Below are positions 1 through 9,875 of a stretch of DNA of 64,000 bases, one piece after another. The position numbers and the translations under genes were made by a program. The stretch is from a virus: positions 55,475 to 119,474 of IMG/VR virus record IMGVR_UViG_3300025889_017816; one strand, given 5' to 3'. The notes under the pieces were generated by a model that saw only the letters and a list, made by a program, of their open reading frames with translations, was not told where the DNA came from and did no database searches. Position 1 is the first letter of the stretch, and each line of letters opens with the position of its first letter.

Positions 1-20
1 TTTAAGTTTAGCTTAGCCAT
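1..20 (-). CDS. 5' end of the next late gene (cut by window edge)
   Basis: An ATG on the minus strand at 20-18 follows the TAG stop of the large baseplate gene by five bases and is preceded by an AGG about four bases upstream. Only about six codons (reading MAKLNL) lie in the window, so the product cannot be named. The tight spacing matches the other gene junctions of this tail operon. Confidence 0.35.
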
Positions 21-25
21 AGTAC

Positions 26-2713
26 CTAAAAGTTGATAAAGAATTTGAGTGTTTCAGTTTGTCCGGTTGTTCTAACTATAGGAGATATATTTGTTAAATG
101 AATTACATCTCCAGAATTTTGTGAAATTTCAGGGGTTGTTAATGTAGTAATTGACAACGTGGGGACACCTGTAGTTTCATTTCTTAAAATACTTGTTTGT
201 TGTATACTATTTATCACAGGTTGCAAATAGATTGTATTATCTTTAACATACACCACCGTGAATATACCACCTGAATCAGTAGTGATATTATCATCTAAAT
301 TATACTGCGAACCATCCGGCACGGTTATAACGTAGCAACCATTTCCTGTGGCAGATGAAAACACAGTAGAACTATTATATCCTTTAATATTTTTAATTAT
401 TCCGTATTGTCTAAAATCATTATTTAAGAAAAAGTCACTTTGGAAATCTTCTATATTAGCTATGATAGCTACTTTTGTTGCAAACAATTCTTGAGGAACA
501 TTTGAACCATGTCCACCTTGAGGTGAAATAGTTGCCTTTGCTGTAGCACCAGTTCCTATACCTGTAAAAGATATATCTGCATAAGTGTAACCAGTACCAC
601 CATCAGTGACTTGAATGGAAGTAATAGCACCAGCTGCAACTGTTGCTACTGCTGCAGCACCAGAACCATCACCTTTAATAACCACACTAGTAGAATTACC
701 ACCAGTATTAGAATATCCAGAACCACCAGCTGTTACTTCTATTTTATTAATTTGACCATTAACAGCCACAGCATATCCTGCCACATTTTGATTTACAATA
801 CTAGGAAGATCGGTTGTTTCTAATGTTGCTACTGCTGAAGCTCCGGTTCCTCCCCCACCATAAAAATATACAAATGCAAAACTATATCCTACACCACCCG
901 AGGTAATCGTTAATGTATCTAAAAGTCCTGCAGGGGTAATACTTGCTGTTGCTGTTGCTCCATTACCATCACCTAATATTATAACATTAGGAGCAGAAGT
1001 ATAACCCGATCCAACACCAGTTATTGTAATATCTGAAACTGTTCCATTATGATCAAATCTTGAAGAGGTACCATAAAATTTAACAGGGATATAATCGGTT
1101 GTCAAGAACTTAGTTCTGTCAGCAGAAGGCACTTCATATATTAACTGCCAGGTATACCCATCAGACAAAACTTTAGGTCCTGCGTCAGAATGTGCGGGTT
1201 TAACTGTTGATTGACCACCACTATTATTATCTAAGCACTTATATATTCTGTAATTATCTGGATTATAAACATAAAAGTTAAGAGAAGATATGTTTGCATT
1301 ATCGGCATATTCAGCATAAACCGTACCTGAAACCCAATCTCTTCTAGTTACAATTAATGAAACATCACTTGGGTTAATTTTTTTAACACCTAAAATAGAT
1401 CTTTTAGCTTCAGAATCCGTAACTCTTGTATCTGTAGGTGTAGGTGGAGATACTTCATTTGTCCAAGCTAAAGGTCTTCCTAAAAATACATGAAAATAAT
1501 CATTAGGATTCAAGAAATTTGTAATAGAAAAAGTATTAATAGTTACAGTTTGATTTAAAGGACCTGTTAATGTAAAGGTACCTGGAATAACAACTTCAGA
1601 AATTGGTATTTCTGTTCCTGCATTTGCATTAGATAAACTTGTAGCTAATTGTATATTATAATTATCATTTTTAATGATAAAATAATTAGTACCGTTAGTC
1701 AATCCATTTATAGCAGTAGACCCAGTAACAGAATAAGTTATTTCATCACCTGTAACTAATGTATGATTTGGTATATGTATTTTATCATTTGCTAAATCTA
1801 ATGGAAAATCATCCAATCTAACTAATTGAAAATCATTACCAGAACCAGTAGAAGTTATATTTACTTTGGTGCCTGCAATTGCGTTAGACAATGATGTTGC
1901 TAAAGACAAAGTATTATCTGCAACATCAATAACATAATAAGTTGTATCGTCAACCAATCCACCAGGTACTGTACCTGAATTTACATAAAAATGTACACGA
2001 TCACCTGTGTTAAAACCGTGTGCATATATTGATATTCTATCATAAGATGTGTCTATAATAGTATCAGAAAATGTTTTTGTAGTTAAAGGAACTAATAGAA
2101 AATTAGACCCAGAAGGACCTCCAGCTAAATTAATTCTTTTGCTTATATCACCAGATGTAGCTCTTGCATAACCACTACCAGTACCTGAACCAGTTGCTTC
2201 TGCTAAGGCAACAACATCTGCTTCGTCTCTTATTGCCCAATATCTTGTATTATTTGTTAAATTAGTTATGCCTGCGCTTGCTCCATTTTCCAAGTAAAGA
2301 ACAACATCACCTGAGTTTAATCCATGAGCAGTAATGTCAATTTCATTATTTGGGAGATCAACTGCAGTGTCTGCAAATTTTAATGCAGTAACTTGAAAAG
2401 TTGTGGTTGAACTACCTATAGCATCATCTAACGTAATGCTAGTTCCATTTGTAGCAGTATAAGCTGAAGAATTAACTTTCACGCCATCTAGAAATACTTC
2501 TACTCTTCCTGGTGTATAACGTAATGTTCTTCCATTAGTATCCGCACCTGAGAAAGTAACATCTCCCTCAGTGCCGTTATAGTCGAAAACATATCCGTCC
2601 AAAGTGGTGAGCGTGTTTAGCTCACCACTTGGGACGTTAATATGGTTTACTATGTCTCTATGGAACGAACGAGCTAACTCGGTTCGGAACCTTATAGGTA
2701 GTAAAGAAGCCAT
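26..2713 (-). CDS. Baseplate wedge / tail-fibre-like structural protein (marine T4-like gp8/gp10 type)
   Basis: An 895-residue virion protein, probably part of the outer baseplate or short tail-fibre network. The first 120 residues form a beta-rich head. Three diverged modules follow, each with an H-G-x3-G-D core (for example HGLNSGD, HGFNTGD, then HTLVTGD). A middle segment (about 405-550) contains W-T-N-E-x-S-P-P-T-P and Y-K-C-L-D-N-N-S, which I associate with the gp8-like wedge proteins of marine T4-like phages. At least four glycine-rich 'GSGYT/GGVGYS' repeats follow (about 565-740), of the sort found in fibre stalks. It sits first in a run of minus-strand tail genes and is separated by 3 bp from the next one. 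Assignment to gp8 rather than gp10 is uncertain. Confidence 0.6.
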   Translation of the reverse strand: MASLLPIRFRTELARSFHRDIVNHINVPSGELNTLTTLDGYVFDYNGTEGDVTFSGADTNGRTLRYTPGRVEVFLDGVKVNSSAYTATNGTSITLDDAIGSSTTTFQVTALKFADTAVDLPNNEIDITAHGLNSGDVVLYLENGASAGITNLTNNTRYWAIRDEADVVALAEATGSGTGSGYARATSGDISKRINLAGGPSGSNFLLVPLTTKTFSDTIIDTSYDRISIYAHGFNTGDRVHFYVNSGTVPGGLVDDTTYYVIDVADNTLSLATSLSNAIAGTKVNITSTGSGNDFQLVRLDDFPLDLANDKIHIPNHTLVTGDEITYSVTGSTAINGLTNGTNYFIIKNDNYNIQLATSLSNANAGTEIPISEVVIPGTFTLTGPLNQTVTINTFSITNFLNPNDYFHVFLGRPLAWTNEVSPPTPTDTRVTDSEAKRSILGVKKINPSDVSLIVTRRDWVSGTVYAEYADNANISSLNFYVYNPDNYRIYKCLDNNSGGQSTVKPAHSDAGPKVLSDGYTWQLIYEVPSADRTKFLTTDYIPVKFYGTSSRFDHNGTVSDITITGVGSGYTSAPNVIILGDGNGATATASITPAGLLDTLTITSGGVGYSFAFVYFYGGGGTGASAVATLETTDLPSIVNQNVAGYAVAVNGQINKIEVTAGGSGYSNTGGNSTSVVIKGDGSGAAAVATVAAGAITSIQVTDGGTGYTYADISFTGIGTGATAKATISPQGGHGSNVPQELFATKVAIIANIEDFQSDFFLNNDFRQYGIIKNIKGYNSSTVFSSATGNGCYVITVPDGSQYNLDDNITTDSGGIFTVVYVKDNTIYLQPVINSIQQTSILRNETTGVPTLSITTLTTPEISQNSGDVIHLTNISPIVRTTGQTETLKFFINF

Positions 2714-2716
2714 TTA

Positions 2717-3175
2717 TTATGCTAGTGTTACTGTCCAAGTAATAGTCATTGCGTCAGCAGCGCCTTTGTTAACAGTTGAGAAAACTGTACGGCAAAGCAT
2801 TGTACCTCCTGAAGCAGCATTGAAAATACCTGCCTCAGTTAATGCGCCTGTGCCTGTACCTGCTGGGAATGTGCAAATATATTCAATTGAATCGTCTGTA
2901 CTGCTTGATGTTGCTTGGTTTGATGATGTAAGAGATGTACGAGAAGCAGCAACAGCAGCACCTAATGCTGTATCAGTAACAGCGGCTGCAGTAGAATTTG
3001 TACCTACTTCCATGTGTGACATAACAGCTTGACCTGTACCAATCATACGCTCAGTAATGAACTGCAAACCTACATCTGTAACAACGTTAGGAACATGATG
3101 CTCTTCCTTAACATTGCCATTTTCGTCGTGAAGGACAATCTTCAAACTGCCCTTTGCTTTTAATGTGTCTTTCAT
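2717..3175 (-). CDS. Virion structural protein, small fibre/decoration type
   Basis: A 152-residue protein with a lysine-rich, charged N-terminus (residues 1-30) followed by an Ala/Ser/Thr-rich beta-type body. The segment around 'GALTEAGIFNA' recurs in small phage tail or head-decoration proteins. It has no signal peptide or membrane segment. It lies between two large baseplate/fibre genes with short gaps, so it probably belongs to the same virion substructure. The start is supported by an AGAGG ribosome site a few bases upstream (near 3180-3184). The precise position in the particle cannot be told from sequence. Confidence 0.5.
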   Translation of the reverse strand: MKDTLKAKGSLKIVLHDENGNVKEEHHVPNVVTDVGLQFITERMIGTGQAVMSHMEVGTNSTAAAVTDTALGAAVAASRTSLTSSNQATSSSTDDSIEYICTFPAGTGTGALTEAGIFNAASGGTMLCRTVFSTVNKGAADAMTITWTVTLA

Positions 3176-3201
3176 TTTTGCCTCTAAAAGTTTAAGTTAA
3201 A

Positions 3202-5709
3202 TTAAAATATGTAAGTTGTTCCAACATATTGTTCTGCGAAATACTCAGGTGAGTATGAATTATTGAATATTTCTCCACCAGCATCGGTCGCAGTGGCCGA
3301 ATCAGAGAGAGATTTATTAGTATTTATAACACTATTTTCTGATGTTGAAGCAGCATCAGAAACACTTCTACTGAAGGAAATTGCAGGTGAATCTGTTACT
3401 GAAACATCATCTTGTAGATCAGATGTTACGTCATCTTGTTGATCAAAAGTATAACTTATACCAGAATCGGTTACTGTAACTGTATCAGTAAGATTTACTG
3501 GTATAACCACTAAGGTTGATACATTTTCTGAAGTTGTTACAGTCTCAGTAAACGGTACGTTAATAGATTTAACTGGTGAATCTGTGACTGATATATCTTC
3601 TTGAAGATCTGAAGATATATCATTTTCCTGATAGAAATGTTTTTGTACATTCTCTGAAACAGGTATTGTTTCAGTTATATTTTTTGCAATATTTAATGAA
3701 TCAACAGCTTCGGAAGTTGTTACAGATTCGGTAAATGGTACGTTAATAGATTTAGCTGGAGAATCTGAAACAGTTGAATTATCACTTATAGGTGTACTAA
3801 ATGATTTTGCGTCAGATTCAGAAGATGTGACCGTATCAGACAATACCTTATCTAATTGGAATACACTATTTTCAGAAACTGCAATATCTTCCTGTAGATC
3901 AGATGTTAAGTCATCTTCCTGTGCAAATTCATATCTAGATGATTCTGTAACCGCAACTGTTTCTGAAGAAGCAATCACATTTAAGGATTTAATTACACTT
4001 TCAGAAACCGTAATATTTTCCTGTAGATCAGAGGTTACGTCATCTTCTTGAATGAATTGTTTTCCGACATTTTCTGATACAACAATTGATTCGGAAACAT
4101 TTAGATTAAAAATCTTTACTTCAGATTCGGAAACCGATACAGATTCCGATTTTTCTAATGATGTTGAAATAGAATCTACTTCAGAAGAAGTTACCGTTTC
4201 AAAGAACTCTCGCAAGTAAGTTAGAGTAACTTCTTCTGAATCTGTAACCGTAGCAGAATCAGAAATTGGTCTAGTTAAAGACTTAGCATCAGATTCAGAA
4301 ACCGTAACTGTATCCGAGGCTTCTAAGAAAACATGATAATCAACTTCAGTAATACTGGATGTTACTGAAGGTGTTACTGAGATCTCACCTTCCAAATTCA
4401 ATTCAGAAAACAACTTAAATCCAGCAGGGTGAGTGCTTTCTAAGAATGTAGTATCCCAGTCGTTTCTTTGTTTTGATGATGATACTACATAGGAATATGG
4501 TTGATAATAATCATAGTCCTGTAAATGAATATTACTTGATAAGAATCCTTCATTATTTTTGAATTCACCAGGCGCATGATATACTAAACCAGTATTGAAT
4601 GTAACAGTTGCGGATGACCCTGTAATTCTTGGTTCAAATTCAATAGTAAATGTTTTTACAGGTTCTCCCGAATCATCACGGAAAGCAAATTTTTCACCTG
4701 TATCAATAATGGCTAATCTCTTTAACAATCCAACGGTTGTTGCCTCAGCATAATCTCCCGTCAAAACATAATCTTCAGCAAAATATGTTGCCGAAGATCT
4801 TTTTCCTGTTTTTGTAACACGAACAATTGCATTATTTTGTATCAAATCATAAACATATGCATCAGCGCCTGTTAGTATTTCTGTATAATCTCCAGCAAAA
4901 TAAAGACCCTCAACACCTGTTTCACTAATAAAATATGAATCATCTCTAACAAAACTTGAACCTTCATCATCAACTTTAGATATAGAAACTAACTGTTTGG
5001 TTATAGAACCATATGTAACCCCTGCTTTTTCAACATAAACATGAGTATCATGGCTTCCTAATGATGTTGTTAAATTAGAATCTAAAGAAATATAATCAGG
5101 CCACGCATAGTCTGGATCTAAATCTACTTCTAATTGATAGATGTTAGGACGAGTCCTAAAAACATCATAACATCTAGTAGTTACAGTTCTTTCAATATTT
5201 CCTGCACCTGGAATAAATTCCAAATATCTTAATGTAATTATGGAAGCATTTAAGGCATAGATGTTGTTACTAGAAAAATTAGTATTGTTTACTTTAATAA
5301 ACTTTTTTCTTCTCCAACGACCATCAGAAGCACGAAGTATATAATCACCGGGATACGTTACTGATGCTGTATCGTTGAACATGAAACGGAAAAACATTTC
5401 CGTAGAATTTTCTGAACCTTTAGATTCATAATATTGATTGATATACTTTACTAGCTTTCTCGTAGAAAGCTCAATTTGATCGGAGAATTCATTTGCAAAT
5501 TGTTTTCTAAACTCAGGAATAAAAACATCTAATGTAGCATCAATGTCCATCCAGTCGTCAGAATTAAGAAGATAATAATGCGATTGTCCGGATTTTTCCA
5601 TCCATGTGTAATAATGTTCTAGGAAGGTGACAAAATCAGGGTACTCGGCCCTTACGAAATCAGGGAGCTGCCCTGAAATTAAATGATGCAGTTTCTTCCT
5701 AATAGACAT
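3202..5709 (-). CDS. Baseplate/tail-fibre protein with long Ser-Glu-Ser repeat C-terminus
   Basis: An 835-residue protein with two parts. Residues 1-150 ('QLPDFVRAEYPDFVTFLEHYY...') are a compact globular head of the kind that starts many baseplate-attached proteins of marine T4-like phages. Residues 150-430 look beta-rich. From about 445 to 815 the chain is a low-complexity array of 'TVSES/VTDS' segments, rich in Ser, Thr, Val and acidic residues. It includes four spaced copies of a Q-x-D-D-[VL]-T-S-D-L-Q-[ED]-D-like block. Such arrays typically form extended fibres. Its ATG overlaps the gp6 stop (TAATG), which indicates translational coupling. The host-recognition role is inference. Confidence 0.6.
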   Translation of the reverse strand: MSIRKKLHHLISGQLPDFVRAEYPDFVTFLEHYYTWMEKSGQSHYYLLNSDDWMDIDATLDVFIPEFRKQFANEFSDQIELSTRKLVKYINQYYESKGSENSTEMFFRFMFNDTASVTYPGDYILRASDGRWRRKKFIKVNNTNFSSNNIYALNASIITLRYLEFIPGAGNIERTVTTRCYDVFRTRPNIYQLEVDLDPDYAWPDYISLDSNLTTSLGSHDTHVYVEKAGVTYGSITKQLVSISKVDDEGSSFVRDDSYFISETGVEGLYFAGDYTEILTGADAYVYDLIQNNAIVRVTKTGKRSSATYFAEDYVLTGDYAEATTVGLLKRLAIIDTGEKFAFRDDSGEPVKTFTIEFEPRITGSSATVTFNTGLVYHAPGEFKNNEGFLSSNIHLQDYDYYQPYSYVVSSSKQRNDWDTTFLESTHPAGFKLFSELNLEGEISVTPSVTSSITEVDYHVFLEASDTVTVSESDAKSLTRPISDSATVTDSEEVTLTYLREFFETVTSSEVDSISTSLEKSESVSVSESEVKIFNLNVSESIVVSENVGKQFIQEDDVTSDLQENITVSESVIKSLNVIASSETVAVTESSRYEFAQEDDLTSDLQEDIAVSENSVFQLDKVLSDTVTSSESDAKSFSTPISDNSTVSDSPAKSINVPFTESVTTSEAVDSLNIAKNITETIPVSENVQKHFYQENDISSDLQEDISVTDSPVKSINVPFTETVTTSENVSTLVVIPVNLTDTVTVTDSGISYTFDQQDDVTSDLQDDVSVTDSPAISFSRSVSDAASTSENSVINTNKSLSDSATATDAGGEIFNNSYSPEYFAEQYVGTTYIF
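3270..4340 (-). repeat. Degenerate protein-coding repeat array in the fibre gene
   Basis: The DNA encodes repeated 'V-[ST]-[ED]-S' units. Four longer blocks carry a shared D-D-[VL]-T-S-D-L-Q core, near 4023-4060, 3890-3925, 3600-3640 and 3400-3440. A motif reading S-I-N-V-P-F-T-E occurs twice, near 3545-3570 and 3730-3755. The copies are diverged at the DNA level, so this is an old, recombining repeat tract rather than a recent expansion. Confidence 0.75.
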
Positions 5710-7592
5710 TATTCATTAAACGGAACAGAATTAATCACCAAACCTGGTTTAATATTTGCTTCAGCAATACTCAAAGAATTATCCAATGTAACAATTGTGT
5801 TTTTTGCAGGTAATGCTGTAACAGCAAATTTTGAAATATCAGAAGCACGAACCAACCCACTGGTTATATTTTGATATAAAGGTTGAGGTCTGACATTTAA
5901 ATATAACTTGTTAACGTTGCCTACATATCTCGTTACTTTTATTTCTTTCAAAGTAACTATTCCTGTCTCATAGTTTACGGTTCCATAAGAAGTAATTTTT
6001 TGTTTATCTTCTTTGTTTACAAAATATAAAGTTCCAGTTCCCGTATCATCTTGAATTGCTGCATCACTAAAATCTTGTAAATATCCTGTGTATTCTACGC
6101 CATTAACTGTAGTAGTAAAAACTGAGCTTACAACAGTTTCAGGATCAATAGCAGTAAGATAATTCAATACCTGTGAGTATGCGGATGAAGCACCAGCACC
6201 TATTGATATTCTTTTCTGAAGATTCATCTTGAACAATGAACCCACAACTGAACGATTTAAATCCTTAACTCTTTGTTGTACTCTAGAAAGAATAAAGGTT
6301 CTACTTAGTGTACCTAATTCCGTAGAAAAATAATTTTCAATTTCTGCTTTAACTAATGCTGAAAGATCTTTTGCTTTTAATGTAGTTAATTTAGGATCAT
6401 AATTAACTGTACCTGTAAGACCCAAATACAAATAATCAGGATCAACAAACTCATGTTGAATACTCATTACAGAACGTGGTCTTAATAAAGTTTCTGTAAT
6501 ATAATCTTTATCTGCTTCAGTTAAAACTTGTCCGGAAACTGTATCAATAGAAATGAAAACTTTACCATAAATTGGAGGAGAATTTTCTTCGCCGCCCCAA
6601 ACGGTAACTTCTCGTGCTTTTGATAAATTTTGTTTGATGATTGTTCTATAATCATCAGAAGTTACAGCACGATTTCTATTAGCATTAAATTTAGGAGCAT
6701 TGTGTCTAATGCTATCAATGGTTTCTTTTTCAGCACCATTTGCAGCTGCAGTGTTAATGGTTATTGTTGCTGCATCTTCACCATCAATATCACCTATTAA
6801 CGTGAAATTTCTTGCACCATTTGCAATAGAACCTCTGGAAACAACATAAGAAATTGTAACAATATTTCCTGCTGTTAATTTTGCACCTACATTATCATCA
6901 CCAAAAACTAATTGAAATTTTCCTTCTTTGTTTTCTTCAACCCAAAATACTTTACTAGTTGAAGTAACATCAAGAATGTTAGAAGCCTTGGTCCATGTGG
7001 CTGTTGTTAAATCTGAAATACTAGTTTGAACAGACACAGAAATTGTAGATGTATCAACAGAATCATTTGGAATAACTAAAGGACCTGAAACATTGTCAGA
7101 AACAATTGTGAAAGAATTGGATAAACGTATACCTTCAATCAAATCAATCGAAGTAAAAACAAAGTTTCCTGATTCATTTAATGTTGCTGTTTGTGATTCA
7201 TTTACATTAAAGGTAAATGTTTCATCATTAATTGTTGCAGAAAATTTATTTGAAGGTGTTATGGTTAATGTTACACCCACAGTATCAATTCTTGGTACCG
7301 TAATGTTAACGTTTGCTATTGCAGAGGTTGTTGATCTAGGTGTATAACCTAACATTTTTGCAATTGATGTTACCGAACTTCTTTTTATTGCAGTATCAAT
7401 AAACATTTCATTGGCTTGAAGATTAGCCAATACTGCATTATAATGTGTATTATATGCTAAAACATCCAACAACAAACTTAATGCTGAACCGTTGAAATCA
7501 TAATCTGTAAATTCATTTTGGGCAGCAAGATATGTTTTTAAGTTAGTTTTAATATCAGCAAAATCTAATTCGGTAATATTTAATTCAGCCAT
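5709..7592 (-). CDS. gp6: Baseplate wedge subunit gp6
   Basis: A 627-residue protein, close to the 660 residues of T4 gp6, which dimerises to form the inner ring that holds the six baseplate wedges together. The N-terminal 110 residues (F-A-D-I-K-T-N-L-K, then the L-A-Y-N-T-H-Y-N block) are the conserved start of gp6 in marine T4-like phages. The central part (about 240-400) is typical of Baseplate_J-type wedge proteins. It is followed directly by gp25 upstream and a fibre protein downstream, the expected company. The start ATG lies 4 bp after the gp25 stop. Confidence 0.85.
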   Translation of the reverse strand: MAELNITELDFADIKTNLKTYLAAQNEFTDYDFNGSALSLLLDVLAYNTHYNAVLANLQANEMFIDTAIKRSSVTSIAKMLGYTPRSTTSAIANVNITVPRIDTVGVTLTITPSNKFSATINDETFTFNVNESQTATLNESGNFVFTSIDLIEGIRLSNSFTIVSDNVSGPLVIPNDSVDTSTISVSVQTSISDLTTATWTKASNILDVTSTSKVFWVEENKEGKFQLVFGDDNVGAKLTAGNIVTISYVVSRGSIANGARNFTLIGDIDGEDAATITINTAAANGAEKETIDSIRHNAPKFNANRNRAVTSDDYRTIIKQNLSKAREVTVWGGEENSPPIYGKVFISIDTVSGQVLTEADKDYITETLLRPRSVMSIQHEFVDPDYLYLGLTGTVNYDPKLTTLKAKDLSALVKAEIENYFSTELGTLSRTFILSRVQQRVKDLNRSVVGSLFKMNLQKRISIGAGASSAYSQVLNYLTAIDPETVVSSVFTTTVNGVEYTGYLQDFSDAAIQDDTGTGTLYFVNKEDKQKITSYGTVNYETGIVTLKEIKVTRYVGNVNKLYLNVRPQPLYQNITSGLVRASDISKFAVTALPAKNTIVTLDNSLSIAEANIKPGLVINSVPFNE

Positions 7593-7596
7593 TTTA

Positions 7597-7995
7597 CTAC
7601 CTTAGTCTTTCTAGTGTTATTGATAATGAACTTGTTTGACTGATCCCTAATACTTTAAAAAATATAGTAACCTCATATTCATTTTCATCATAATTAGGAA
7701 TAACATCTACTCTCTGTACTGTTACCCGCGGTTCATTGTTTTCCAAAACTATTTGTATTTTTTTTGCTAAAACATTAGAAGAAATATTGTCCATAGGTTC
7801 AAACAAAACAGCGTTTAAACCAGATCCAATATCTGGGCGAAACAATCTTTCACCAAAATTAGTAAATAATAAAATTTTCATGGACTGTTTTACAGCATTA
7901 ATGTCCACCTTTTTCAAAACATCTTTGGTTTCAGGATGTTTATCAAAAGAAAGATCTAGGTCTTTATATATTTTGTTGGATTTTAGAATACTCAT
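7597..7995 (-). CDS. gp25: Baseplate wedge subunit gp25
   Basis: A 132-residue protein, exactly the length of T4 gp25, a small wedge protein of the gp25/VgrG-system GPW family that joins the wedge to the sheath. The block 'LLFTNFGERLFRPDIGSGL' (residues about 43-61) is the hallmark of the family, and the 'E-P-R-V-x-V' segment further on is also conserved. It lies between gp5 and gp6. A TATAAATA late-promoter box lies immediately upstream, so the gene may begin its own late transcript as well as being read through from gp5. Confidence 0.92.
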   Translation of the reverse strand: MSILKSNKIYKDLDLSFDKHPETKDVLKKVDINAVKQSMKILLFTNFGERLFRPDIGSGLNAVLFEPMDNISSNVLAKKIQIVLENNEPRVTVQRVDVIPNYDENEYEVTIFFKVLGISQTSSLSITLERLR

Positions 7996-8004
7996 TTTTA
8001 CTTT

Positions 8005-8012
8005 TATTTATA
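8005..8012 (-). promoter_or_regulatory. T4-type late promoter box (TATAAATA) before gp25
   Basis: A perfect TATAAATA on the minus strand, 10 bases upstream of the gp25 ATG. T4 late promoters consist of this -10 box only. The predicted start site would leave almost no leader for ribosome binding, so a chance match in AT-rich DNA remains possible. Confidence 0.5.
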
Positions 8013-8016
8013 TGAA

Positions 8017-9873
8017 TTATACTGAGATGCCTACTGAACCTGCCAATTGTAAAAGAACCCCTATTCCTTGTGGATGTGGTTTATGATCTAAGTAAGTAAT
8101 CATGTTTCTTCTCGGACCATCACGGTTAAAAGATAAATGAATCCAAGGAGTTCCACCTCTTTGATATTCTAATAACATTTGATCAAAATTAACATTATCT
8201 CTTATCCATTTTGCAATTTCAAAATATTGACTATTGGTTGCGCCTCGGAATTGTATATCAGCAGCCTGTCCCTTTAGGTGTTGGGAAGTTAAAGATCCTC
8301 CTTCAGGAACATCCGTTCTGAACCCAGATGTTATTATCATATTAGGATATTTTGCTTTTATCGGATCAAGCACCTGTGTTGCCAATCCTCTTAGATTGCA
8401 AGCAATTTCTCTTTTAGATAAAGTACCTTGCGCCCTCAATCTCCTGTTTGGATCACTACAACAAATTGCTTTATATGTTAAATCTTCAATTTTAAAAAAT
8501 GTAGAAATTTGATATGTTTCGGGTATTTCCTGTATATTATTTATCTCACCACATCCTGGAATAGATGTTGGTAATTCTGCTGGTTGAGTTCCATCTGAAT
8601 CTTGTACCGTAACTGCTGAATTAAGTGTTTCCTGAGAAATAACTCCGTCTGCTACGGCGCTAGCCAATTCTCTTGCAATAATTTCTGCATTAACTGAAAA
8701 ATCTTCACCCAAAAGATCTAAACGAAAAATTAATTGTTCCAATCTTGAAGGAACCAACAAATCAGAAAAACTAGGTAATTGTGGAGATTTAGAAGACACA
8801 GAATCATTCATTAAAAAAATTGCACCTGGAGTAGAAGGTGCAAAAGATTTGACTACATACTTTAATCCAACTGTTTTAGTAATCAAACTTTTAATATCAG
8901 TTTTTAATCCAAATAAAAATTGATTTGCTCTAGAAAATAATTTCATGTCATCAGAAGAAAATATTTCCATTTCTTTTTTAGAATGAAGCTCCATATTATC
9001 ACCTGAGGTAATACTTACTTTACCTGCAACTTTCATTTCATAATCACCGTGAACATGATGAGTTAAATCACCATCAACAGTTAAGTTACAATCATTCTTA
9101 ACGTATATGTTATTATTTCCTTCAATAGTTATGTTAGCATTTCCCTTTATTAAAACATTATTATGTCTAAGAGAAATTTCATAGTTATCACCTGTAATTT
9201 TTTCTATTTTTGTTCCATTTACATCAATATCAAAATAGGTTCCTGATTTATGATATAAAGATATTCTTTCATTGCTAGGTGTATCATCTATTTCGATTAC
9301 ATGGCCTGATTCAGATTGATAAACATGGTTAAATGGATAAGAAGCATTGTAATGTGATAATGGTTGATCCCAGGTTTTACCATCCGATGTTTGAATATTA
9401 GTTTGTCTGTTATCGTCTTTAATTTTTACAACAGTATTTGCTATATCTTGATTTCTTGCTAATTTATTTGTGTCTGGCTCACTCAAATATTCTGCTTTAG
9501 GATAAACTTTGTTTGGATCTTGAAATCCGTAATTGGAGTTATTCCTTAAGGCGTTTACATATGTCTCACCAGGAACACCACCTAAAGTTCCAATCATTAT
9601 AGGTTCTTGACAATCTTCACCATCACGAAAAAAACCTAAAACCCATGTGCCTTCAACGGGACCTATAGGAGCATTACCTATACCTGACATGGCAGCTGAG
9701 GTAATAGGCTGTAGAGGAAAAGCCCAAGGCAAGTCTTCGGTTGGTAATAAGGATTTATTAGAAGTGTGATATCCCACTACTCTAACCTTACAACGGCCGA
9801 GATACATAGGGTCAAAGCGATCTTCTACTACACCTACCCACCAATGAAAATTATTTCCGTATAAGTTTTCCAT
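8017..9873 (-). CDS. gp5: Baseplate hub spike gp5 with C-terminal M15 peptidase domain
   Basis: A 618-residue central spike protein. Residues 1-110 form the gp5/VgrG OB-fold (W-W-V-G-V-V-E-D-R, then the G-P-V-E-G-T-W-V-L-G-F-F-x-D-G block). Residues about 190-320 are short repeats typical of the triple-stranded beta-helix spike (N-I-T-I-E-G, D-L-T-H-H-V, M-E-L-H-S). Residues about 480-600 are a zinc D,D-peptidase of the M15 type with S-Q-H-x2-G-x-A-A-D and a later W-I-H-L, supplying the His/Asp/His ligands. T4 gp5 instead carries a lysozyme between OB-fold and helix, so the cell-wall enzyme type and its position both differ. The gene sits between gp27 and gp25. Confidence 0.87.
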   Translation of the reverse strand: MENLYGNNFHWWVGVVEDRFDPMYLGRCKVRVVGYHTSNKSLLPTEDLPWAFPLQPITSAAMSGIGNAPIGPVEGTWVLGFFRDGEDCQEPIMIGTLGGVPGETYVNALRNNSNYGFQDPNKVYPKAEYLSEPDTNKLARNQDIANTVVKIKDDNRQTNIQTSDGKTWDQPLSHYNASYPFNHVYQSESGHVIEIDDTPSNERISLYHKSGTYFDIDVNGTKIEKITGDNYEISLRHNNVLIKGNANITIEGNNNIYVKNDCNLTVDGDLTHHVHGDYEMKVAGKVSITSGDNMELHSKKEMEIFSSDDMKLFSRANQFLFGLKTDIKSLITKTVGLKYVVKSFAPSTPGAIFLMNDSVSSKSPQLPSFSDLLVPSRLEQLIFRLDLLGEDFSVNAEIIARELASAVADGVISQETLNSAVTVQDSDGTQPAELPTSIPGCGEINNIQEIPETYQISTFFKIEDLTYKAICCSDPNRRLRAQGTLSKREIACNLRGLATQVLDPIKAKYPNMIITSGFRTDVPEGGSLTSQHLKGQAADIQFRGATNSQYFEIAKWIRDNVNFDQMLLEYQRGGTPWIHLSFNRDGPRRNMITYLDHKPHPQGIGVLLQLAGSVGISV

Positions 9874-9875
9874 AA

